Part shown: in pieces, positions 55,113 to 64,000 of the stretch
Layout of the letters: each line of letters starts with the position of its first letter
Position numbering within the stretch: position 1 is the stretch's first letter
From: Fallopia convolvulus
Taxonomy: Eukaryota > Streptophyta > Magnoliopsida > Caryophyllales > Polygonaceae
Direction: 5' to 3'
Length of the DNA stretch: 64,000 bases
NCBI GenBank assembly: GCA_964016875.1
Contig: OZ024722.1
Location: forward strand, 13,398,576-13,462,575
Translations under genes and position numbers: made by a program
The notes under the pieces: generated by a model
The model's input: the letters and a program-made list of their open reading frames with translations, nothing else
Database searches by the model: none
What the model was told of the DNA's origin: nothing

Positions 55113-56410
55113 TCAATAATTATGTTTAAATTTTTATTTGCGTGTTTTCGTACTTAGTTTTTACAAATATTATATTCCACCAATAAAGTTCTTGAAGTTG
55201 TATATACTTTTCACATATAACTACCACATGTACTCATAATTGACATTCAATTAGTGTTATACTATTTTATTAATATGAATTAAACTTTAAATTATAAAAA
55301 TAAAAGGATTATATTAAGGGTGGAAGACAAAAAGACTATGATATAATATTTTAATAAAATATCATATTAAAATTTTTTTATATATACACACTTTAAAATC
55401 CTATTAAATATGCTAATAAGGTGAATAGGAATTAAGTAATATTAAGCGGGGAAGATCATAAGACAAAGGTCAAGTATGTATAATATAAAGGCAATAGGAT
55501 AATTGAATGCTAAAAAGCAATGCATTGAATGACAAAAGATACAAATTTACAAGTAGGTTAGATTTGTAAATTGTAAATGCATCAATCATAATTACACTCC
55601 GTGATTTTTTTTTCTTCTTATAAATGTTTAGAGATATGTGGAATCAAGATTGAGTTTTCATAGTTTTATTGTTATATATTTTAACATTTAAATCCATGAT
55701 TTTTTTTTTATTTTGATTCATTGAAGATGAAATATAACACGCTAGAATAAGAGGAAGGCACAAATATTTTAAATTTCAATCCAATTCGAAGAAGGTTGAG
55801 CAAGGACGTCAAGCGCATGAGGTAAAAAATTTATAATTATACTTTTATCTCGAACATCTTTGCATACTCATATCAACATAATATATTTATATTCATATTA
55901 TATGTGAAAATTGACACCCTCTTAATAAGGAATATCTTTTAGAAAAATTAATCAATTATCACAATTTCATGGTTTGAAACTAGGAAGTGATTTTTTTTTA
56001 TTTTCCTTATTATTTAATTCGACATATATTGATACATAATCTGATAATATCTTATCAATATCCTTCAATTTTAATTATAATTTTTAATATATTTTTCAAA
56101 CAATCTCTTATCATTTGTGCATTTTCAACTTTCATTCATTTGGATATTTTTAGTCAAATAAGCTCAACATAGTAGAGTGTAGTGCTCTAATTACTGTTAT
56201 ATATTTTTCATGTATAAATTGTGCTACAAAGTTTAAATTGAAAAAAGGTATGAATTTATGCAAATATTATAAAAAATACAAAAAAAAGGCTTATGGTTAC
56301 AACTTACAACACTATCACAATTATATATATATGTATGTATATATATATATTACCAAAAAACTATTCTTTTTGCTATTTATCATATATTGAAATTTTAATG
56401 AATAAGCCTT

Positions 56411-56444
56411 ATTACTATTATTATTATTATTATTATTATTATTA

Positions 56445-56484
<40 letters not shown>

Positions 56485-56505
56485 TACTACTACTACTACT
56501 ATTAC

Positions 56506-56560
<55 letters not shown>
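56411..56560 (+). repeat. (TTA)n/(CTA)n microsatellite
   Basis: 150 bases of TTA triplets with one TCA and a short CTA block near 56483-56510. It gives poly-Tyr and poly-Asn frames that are not genes. Confidence 0.95.
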
Positions 56561-56562
<2 letters not shown>

Positions 56563-57029
56563 ATCATATTATTGAGTTTTTTTATGATCCTTATGGTGAG
56601 AAAGTTATTGGAAGTGCAAAAAAAAATGGAGAAAGAAACAATGCACATTAATCCCTAATATATCATACATTATTTTAAAATACTATTTATTGTTTTTTTT
56701 AAATTTTCATCAATGCATGCCCATTAATTTCCATCAATTAATTAAAAATTTATTCTTTAAAATTAAAAATAAAATAAAGTAACAAATAAAATAAAAATTC
56801 CAACACAAGTACACAAGTATCTTATTATCTATTTTGTGAGTAGTTCACAAAATCTAAAAATAAAGTATTATGTAATAGACTAATTCTATATTTTACAACA
56901 TTTGTATTACACACAAAAATAACAAAATTAGTATTAATCTTTGATCTTTGATATTAGATCATTTATTTAACAACTTTTGTAGTAATCTTTGAAATTAAAC
57001 ACAAGACACAACCTTTGATATTACAAATA

Positions 57030-57300
57030 AAAGTAAAAATAAAAGAAGATAAGATCAACCTTTGGTATTCCAAACAAAAGATAAGATCACATTTAAAATA
57101 TAACATTTGACATTATTTAAAAACTTTTATAGTAACTTTTAGTATTACACACAACCTTTAGTATTACAATATGAGTTTAATTTCATCAATTTACACCCAT
57201 TGGTATTAAAATATAAATAAATAAAAGAAGATAAGATCAACCTTTGGCATTCCAAACAAAACATAAGATCAAATTTAAAATATAACATTTCGTATTCCAC
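57030..57300 (+). repeat. direct repeat, period about 182
   Basis: A block of about 75 bases containing AAAGAAGATAAGATCAACC, 'tttgg.attccaaacaaaa' and 'atttaaaatataacatt' occurs at about 57041 and again at about 57223. The units flank a variant 'cctttagtattaca' repeat. Confidence 0.7.
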
Positions 57301-57476
57301 TCTCTTTCACACTATATAAGTTTTTCACTTTTGCATGATCACATCACAATTCCATTCACCACAAAACAATAAATAAAAGACAACTCTCAAATTGTTAAAA
57401 AATAAGGATCAATCAAAAAATCCTTGGAGATGGGTAAAGTGAAAAAAAAAATCTATATCTATATGTATTATAAAAT
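57300..57476 (+). promoter_or_regulatory. captured promoter and 5' leader inside the Helitron
   Basis: CACTATATAAG (57311-57321) is a good TATA box. About 30 bases later starts an A/C-rich plant-like leader (ACAATTCCATTCACCACAAA) ending in GGAGATGGGTAAAG with an ATG at 57429. The frame then runs into the Helitron's own 3' end after some 16 codons. This looks like the start of a host gene captured by the Helitron; the gene is not recognised. Confidence 0.45.
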
Positions 57477-57649
57477 ATAAAATATAATCAATGAGAACAT
57501 GTGCGATAGCACGGACCATCCACCTAGTAAACATATAAAATAGAAAAGGAAAGATCTTCACAAGATTATGGGGTATTTGAACCAAATTACATACTTTCTT
57601 AATTTTAAAGATAAATCCTAAAACATCACGTATTTATGAACGGAGGGAG

Positions 57650-57901
57650 TACTTTTTTTAAAAAGAAAATAGAGCAAGCCTAGTTGTGATGGATATTCTA
57701 GCAGCTATATAGTCTTGGCCCAGTTGTGACATAGCTTCTTAGGCTGCCCATTTCAATATGTGGAAATACTAGTTATTGTTAACAGGATAATGGACCACGA
57801 AGCAAAATATTTTATACAGCCCACGCATGTGTTCTAGTAATAATGCAATGCCAAACAAGATTCCAGTCCCTTGAAACATTATGTCTCTTGAAAAATATCT
57901 A
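57650..57901. other. spacer between Stowaway and Helitron
   Basis: Unique-looking DNA with no gene or repeat that I can name. Confidence 0.4.
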
Positions 57902-60900
57902 TCTATTACTAATAACTAAAGCTGGAACAATTTCTGTCACCACGTTGCGCCACATCACCCATTTATTGAAATAATAATTTTAAATAGTTCATTATGCAAA
58001 AAAAGTTATCTCCAAGTAAATATAAAGATAAAATAATATTTGTAAAAATTTATCCCAAAATAAACATAAAAATAAAATAATAGTATTAGATTTGACCAAT
58101 ATAAATAAAAAAGACATTATATTTATTATATTTGTAAAAGATAAGAAAAAATATGTATACGTGATCACATATATATATCTTAGAAATAAAAATAGTCATA
58201 TCTATCTATAACTAATTAAATATATATTAAAGTTGTAACTTTTCTAACCAACACATTAAGTTTGGCCCCACCTTATATTAAAAAATTATTTATATAATTT
58301 TTTTCCAATTAAATTCCTTTCTATTTATTTATGTGGAAAAAATTGATTCAAATTTTATTTAAAAATAAAGAAAATTATTTTATCTTTATATTTTTATCAA
58401 TTTATAAAAAAATATTTATCTTAAATCAAAATTTGATTAAAAAAAGTAAAATTTTTAAATATCTATATAATTACTTGCATAAATTAAATTTTTATAAAAA
58501 ATTTATATTATATTTTCCTTAATTTTCTTTTTGGATTGTTTACGTAAATATAGAAGATTTTTTATATTTAAAAAATTCTATATTTTTTTTATCCATTCTT
58601 ATTAATTATCTTAAGTATTTATCATTATTTTTTATTATAAAAGAAATATATATATATGTATATACAAATTCATGAAAAGATATAAGATCTTTATACTTAT
58701 TTTAAAATATTTTAAATTTGTTATCTTTGATTTTTAAATATTTGTATAAAGAAGTTTTGAAAAGATATTGTTATACTTAATAGATATTTGTTTCATGTTA
58801 ACGATAGATTTAAATAGTTAAGGAAGAATTTAATAGAAAAAAAATAAAATATTAGAAATAAAAATTAATTTTGTAAATATAAGGTAGGACCAGAAGCGTT
58901 CTGGTGGCTCGAAAAGGTATAGCTTTAATATATAGTTATAGATTCGAATTTTTTTAAAAAAGAATGAAAATTATTTTATTTTTTGAAATCACCACATTGA
59001 ATTTGGCCCCACCTTATATTTAAAAATAATAATTTTTTATTTATATTTTCAATTAAATTCTTTTCCATCTATTTATATTAAAAAATTTTAATTCAAAATT
59101 TAAATAAAAAATAAAAAATATTTTATCTTTATCCTTTTATTTATTTATGTAAAGATTTATCTTAAATCAAATTTTGATAAAATAAAAAATAAAAAAATTC
59201 ATGATCTAGATAATCACTTGCCTAAATTGAATTTGGATTAAAAAAATTACATTATCTTTTCCTTAATTTTCTTTTTGTCTTATTCATGTAAATATAGAAT
59301 ATCTTTTATCTTTAAAAAATTCAATCTTTATTCATATTATTTCAACTTTTCTTATTAATTATCCTTTTAAATTCAATATTAATATTCTATATATAAGAAT
59401 GATAACTTTTTAAATTTTCAACCATAAATATGTTGAGTTTTATATATTAGTTTTCTATCTATAAATATGAAAGTTAAATGCAATATTGTCATTAAATTTA
59501 AATGTCTTAGTCACCATATTGTTAGTTACGAAATTGTTTATATTAATATTTTATCCGTAATTATTACAACGTTTTCAATTAATATGAACCATAATAAATA
59601 AAAATTATTGATCCCTTAATCTTAAATCGGTTAATCACTATCCATATATATGACACATAAAAAATACTAACTTAATCTATAAGAGTAAAATAGATAACTT
59701 TTATCAATTAATGTGATAAATATAAAAAAAATTATATAATTGTTCTATTTGTAATTATATTTTTAATTATAAATTTTTAATATTAAGTTCTTATCTATAA
59801 GTATGACAAATATAAAATAGTAATTTAATATCCCAAATACCCTTTTTTTAATTTAACACCCCATTTAAATTAATTTTAGTATCTCTAAATGAAATAGATA
59901 ACTTTTATATCCATGAGCATGAAATATGGACCATTTTAAATTGTGAATTTTCAATATTAGATTTTCTGATTCTTTTATATTAACTTTCAATTCAATAGTA
60001 TAATAAGTCTTTTAATTAGTATGAGACATATTTTTAATCATGTATTTTTATATTAAGTTTTCAGATTTTTTGTATTAATTTTATTATTTATAAGTATGAT
60101 AACGACTTTAATTAATATTGACCATGTTTTTCATAATAATTTTGGATTTTTCAATATTAATTTTCTATAAATAAGAATGATAACTTTTAAATTTTCCATC
60201 TATAAATATGTTGTGTTTTATATATTAATTTTTTATCTATAAATATGATAGTTAAATGCAATATTATCATCAAATTTTAATGTCTCAATAACCATATTTT
60301 AGTTACTAATTTTTTTTATAATAATATTTCTATCCATACCTACGGTAGTTTTTTTTAATTAATATGGACCATGTTTTTTATTATAGATTTTATAATAAAT
60401 TTTACATTATCTTATATTAATTTTCTGTCAAGAAGTATGATAACTTTTTAAATTTTCTATCCATAAACATGTTGATTTTTTATATTAATTTTCTATTAAT
60501 AAGTATGACAATTTTTTAATTAATTCAGTATAGATATGTTGTGTCTTATAATATATTAATTTCTATTCATATGTTAATTTTTTTATATTACGGATCCATA
60601 CATAAATAAATAAAAGTTATTTATCTCTTACAATTAAACAGATTAATCGAGTCAGTTCAATTGAGTTTAGGTTCAGACATTTCGGATTCGAGTTGAGTAT
60701 AGGTTCATGTCGTTGAAATTTATGGTTTGATTAAGTCAATTCATTGCGGTTTTTGTGTGTGTTCGAGTAAACCCTACGAGTTAAGAGTATCAGTTTTTTT
60801 ATAATTATTACATAAATATTACAAATAGTATTTTTAAGAATAAGATAATATTGGTATACATTTTAACACTAAAATATATTATTATAATTAAAATAATACA

Positions 60901-61034
60901 TATTTAATATTTAATTTAATGATTTATACTATTATTTATTATTACATAAATTATAATACCTATATTATATTTAAATTAACATCTTACAATTTTTATTCAG
61001 AAAAGTTCCGGGCAAGGCCCGGGTCATCAACTAG
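57902..61034 (+). mobile_element. Helitron-type element, plus orientation, relative of 19054-23029
   Basis: The 5' end TCTATTACTAATAACTAAAG (after A) and the 3' end CCGGGCAAGGCCCGGG...CTAG (before T) match the element at 19054-23029 in reverse. The first 150 bases and the last 1.5 kb are clearly homologous. It contains a second 5'-like start near 58199 and an opposite 5'-like tip at 58942, so it too is a mosaic. The frame at 58331-58522 is AT-driven and not a gene. Confidence 0.65.
58240..59310 (+). repeat. direct repeat within the Helitron (about 58240-58560 and 58985-59310)
   Basis: Both copies start at GGCCCCACCTTATATT and share a roughly 320-base AT-rich course through 'tatctttat', 'ttatcttaaatcaaa', 'aattact tgc' and 'tatttt ccttaattttctttttg'. 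An opposite-facing Helitron 5' tip (58942) lies between them. Confidence 0.6.
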
Positions 61035-61164
61035 TACAATACTATCTTCATCAATCATCCTTATATAGTTGCTCCGTATATTCTAAAGAAATAAGATAAG
61101 ACTTGACCCAAAAAAAGGAAATAAGAGATAAGAGTGTAGTGTTACAAATAAATGGTGTATTAGG

Positions 61165-63792
61165 GACCTACTTCCACCAACCATTACCGACCTATCAGCC
61201 TATGCTCGACCATCTACAAAATTATCATGAAAATTATCACAGAAAGACTAAAGATAATTATGCCCAAAATTATTCATCCGCTTCAGGGAGCCTTTGTCGC
61301 TAAACGATCAATCCAAGATAATGTTCTGATTGCCCACGAAATATTTCACTCCTTTAGAAACAAAAAAGGTAAGGATGGCTGAATAGCGTTAAAATTAGAC
61401 ATGGAGAAAGCCTATGATAGATTAGATTGGGAATTTACATTTGAAATCCTTGAAAAATTTGGATTTGACAACAAGTTTATAGGATGGATTAAACAATGTG
61501 TCCAAACTGTATCATTCTCGGTCCTAGTTAACAATAGCCCAACAGAAATATTTTTACCAGAACGCGGCCTTAGACAAGGAGACCCGCTATCTCCTTTCTT
61601 GTTCATTCTCGCGACAGAAATACTAGCCAGGAAACTTCAAGAAACTAGTAATTTGGAAAAAAACACAATCGGCTTTCCTCTCTCCCGAGCCGGAACCAAG
61701 ATCCCCTTTCTTGCATTTGCAGAAGACATCATAATTTTTTCTAGAGCAAACCAAACGGCATGTCTAAGAACAAAGAAGATAATTGATGACTATTGTGCAA
61801 TATCAGGACAAAGAGTCAACTACCGTAAATCAGCCTTCCAAACGCCAAGAAACATGGACAATCAACATAAAAATAGAATTCAACAAAGTTTAGGGATCAC
61901 GACAATGATTAACCTGGAATCATACCTTGGATGCCCAATCATAAATGGCCGTGTAAATCGACAAACCTTCGATGATACAATAGGGAAAACAAAGACACAA
62001 TTGACCAAATGGAGAGCCAATGGCCTGTCTATGGAAGGAAGGGCAGTCCTGATAAAATCTAATTTGGCTACAAAACCTAACTACCTTATGCAAAGTTTCA
62101 TTCTTCCAAACTCTGTTCATAAAGAATTGGATCAAATCCATAGGAACTTTCTTTGGAATAAGGAGATCCACCACAAACCTCTCATTGGGTGGGATAAGAT
62201 CTGTAAACCTAAAAACTTTGGAGGTCTTGCAATTCGAAAAACGGAACATGTAAACAAAGCACTACAAATGAAACTCTTATGGAAACTGCTAGCAGAACCA
62301 GAGAATATTTGGGTTAAATTGATGAATGAAAAATACCTTAAAGGTGCCTCTATTTTAACATATAAAAAACAGAACAATACCTCATGGCAATGGACGAAAC
62401 TGATGAGCTTATGGGAAGAATTTAACAAAGGCCTTATCTGGCAAGTAGGAGATGGGAGAACCATAAAATTTTGGACAGACAAATGGCTCTTTCAGGAAAC
62501 ACTAAACAAATTTGCGCTGAACGTTAACGCAATAAATGAATCAACTACAATTGATGAATTCATAACCAATGGAAAAACGTGGCGACAAGATATCCTCAAC
62601 TGTTTATTACCGACTGAAATACTTAACCAAATCATGTTGATACCAATCCTTGATAATTGGATTAGAGACAGATTGTACTGGGGTCCGAGGAAAAATGGAT
62701 GGTTTTCGACGGCTTCGGCTATTGAACTCATTACGGGAGTGAATAATCTAACACCCCACCCCAACAATTGGATATGGAAACTCAACACACAATCAAAAGT
62801 TAAGAATTTTTTATGGAAAATAGCTTGTAATGGACTTCCAACCAAAGAAAGACTGCTACAGAAATGTATAGCTACCCCTCCAAGCTGCTTAATGTGCAAC
62901 TGCACTCATGAAAATATTGGACATATACTTATAGAATGCCCACACACGAAAAAACTAGTACACAAAATTAACACAAAATTGGAAAGCTCTATCAGAAACT
63001 ATAATGCAACCAATAAATCAGCTAGCACAATACTAAATGACTTACATCAGAGTTTAGGGAGCACTGATTTCGTAGAACTGGCAGTTTGTTGGTGGTGCAT
63101 ATGGTACCAAAGGAATAAACTAGTGTTTCAACAATCTCCGAATGATATTATTCAGAATCTTGATCAGTATACGAAAAACCAAATTGAACAATGGGAAAAA
63201 ACAAAGAGGTGGGAAAAGGATGAAGAAAGAACACAACTTCGACCCCAAGGTGGACAGAAAAGGAAAAAACGATTAGAGAAATGGAAAAAGCCCCCTGAAA
63301 ATGTAACCAAACTGAACTTCGACGGGTCTAAACTTGATTCCAACCACGCCTCCTCGGGATATGTTCTAAGAGATCATGAGGCAAAAATAATCGCCCTAGG
63401 AGCTAGAAAACTCGGACCTATTTCAATCGTGAAGGCAAAAGCTCTTGTACTCAAAGAAGGAATAAGAGAAGCTAGGAGAAGAGGAATTACAAAACTAGAG
63501 ATTGAAGGAGATAACCTGATAGTTATTAATGCGATTAACAAAACAGGTCAATGCCCCTGGGAGATCGAAATATTAATTTCGGATATTATGGTATTCCTCC
63601 AACAATTTAACTTTGTATCAGTCCGACATGTGGGTAGGGACTATAATGTTGTGGCTGATAAAATCGCTAAGCTGGGCCACAGTATCCCTACCAACATTCT
63701 CTTGGATAACCCAGAACTCCATATTCTCGTCTGGAAGGACGCTCTAGGACGCCCTCCTTAGGAGTCTCCTAATTCTTACCTTATCAGAAAAA
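61165..63792 (+). mobile_element. 5'-truncated L1-type LINE
   Basis: The body is flanked by the 15-base target duplication AAATGGTGTATTAGG (61150-61164 and 63793-63807) and ends in a short poly-A. The copy begins inside the RT domain, as expected when reverse transcription stops early. Endonuclease and ORF1 are absent. The long, exact duplication shows that this is the original insertion and a fairly recent one. Confidence 0.92.
61185..63761 (+). pseudogene. LINE reverse transcriptase with zf-RVT and RNase H domains
   Basis: RT starts within YRPISLCSTIYKII and continues through an in-frame TGA at about 61380, where a Trp is usual (KDG-stop-IALKLD), into a 786-residue open frame. The motifs RGLRQGDPLSPFLFIL and FLAFAEDIIIF (about residue 105 of that frame) mark the active site; FADD is usual, so the first Asp is Glu here. 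A zf-RVT domain (WKIACNGLPTKERLLQKC.. CLMC..H..IECPH) and a C-terminal RNase H domain (LNFDGSKLDSNHASSGYVLRD, KLEIEGDNLIVINAI, VADKIAKLGH) follow. It would copy LINE RNA at a nicked target, but truncation and stop make it dead. Confidence 0.92.
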
Positions 63793-63807
63793 AAATGGTG
63801 TATTAGG

Positions 63808-64000
63808 AGATAAATCCGGTGATAAATATTTTAGAACTTCCAATAAATAAATGTAGAATTAATTTCTTAAATATACTCTTATCCTATGAACTTTAGAAAA
63901 TTCAAAAAACATACCACGGCTTGAAAGCAATTAACAAAAATTTGTTCATCAAGCCAAGTATATGATAGGGTAAATTGAAAATATCAGCACTCTATGTTGT
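63808..64000. other. right edge, nothing recognised
   Basis: AT-rich DNA, the original flank of the LINE insertion; no feature seen. Confidence 0.4.

Larger units (their letters stand above)
54210..57527 (+). mobile_element. Helitron-type element inserted in the Stowaway MITE
   Basis: The 5' end TCTATC follows an A at 54209. The 3' end shows a hairpin GTGCgataGCAC followed by CACCTAG and T (57500-57528). It is non-autonomous; no Rep/helicase ORF was found. The interior holds microsatellites, a minus-strand Helitron terminus (55082), exon-like pieces near 55790-55825 and a promoter-like piece at 57300-57445. Confidence 0.65.
54099..57649. mobile_element. Stowaway MITE split by a Helitron
   Basis: The two ends CTCCATCCG (54099) and CGGAGGGAG (57649), each next to TA, are Stowaway (Tc1/mariner) terminal repeats, and both continue with ACATGATGTTTTAG / CTAAAACATCACGT in inverted match. 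The outer parts total 233 bases, a normal Stowaway length. The 3.3 kb between 54210 and 57527 is a later insertion. Confidence 0.8.

Noticed and set aside
56293..56658. 121-residue poly-Tyr frame and poly-Asn frame on the other strand
   Set aside because: Both are produced by the TTA/CTA microsatellite.
58331..58522. 63-residue Lys/Ile/Phe-rich frame
   Set aside because: Composition simply reflects AT-rich Helitron DNA.

Overview
This window is nuclear DNA of a flowering plant, most likely a eudicot. It is AT-rich, crowded with nested plant transposable elements, and carries one plant-specific single-exon gene of the BIG GRAIN 1 family. The species cannot be told from the sequence. No CRISPR array, rRNA, convincing tRNA or bacterial-type operon was seen.

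Layout. 1-2265 is gene-free, repeat-derived DNA. 2266-17873 is a minus-strand Copia LTR retrotransposon that codes only for gag (TSD GAGGC on both sides). Inside its gag sits a complete 10.9-kb relative, a Sirevirus-like Copia element with gag, pol and an extra third ORF (5243-16122, TSD CTTCT on both sides). 17879-26711 is AT-rich and made mostly of minus-strand Helitron-type elements, two of them hosting GC-rich hAT MITEs. 27789-28997 is the only host gene that looks intact (BIG GRAIN 1-like). 29500-30995 looks like a Pack-MULE carrying a Rab GTPase fragment, followed by a ruined Ale-type Copia copy to about 32830. 33386-33584 looks like the promoter and first exon of a gene with no visible continuation. 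36675-50334 is one hAT transposon (8-bp TSD GTTGGGAT) expanded from about 3.2 kb to 13.7 kb by a second Sirevirus-like Copia element (36869-46877) and a MITE of its own family (49619-50092). 50506-53944 holds two truncated Copia copies. 54099-57649 is a Stowaway MITE split by a 3.3-kb Helitron. 57902-61034 is a Helitron related to 19054-23029 in the opposite orientation. 61165-63792 is a 5'-truncated LINE with a 15-bp TSD.

How the parts relate. The two Sirevirus-like elements belong to different families but share one plan: gag, a stop plus a pyrimidine/AG acceptor-like junction, pol, a spacer, a third ORF with a CT-rich leader, then a G-rich polypurine tract. The spacer of both holds a 10-bp-arm stem-loop whose arms differ at three positions, each matched by a compensating change, around a conserved loop. 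Each family is also sprinkled, in LTRs and coding regions alike, with its own short symmetric motif: GTTCCC/GGGAAC in the first and GTCNNNGAC in the second. These two signals are the best candidates here for something undescribed. All counts and alignments were made by eye.
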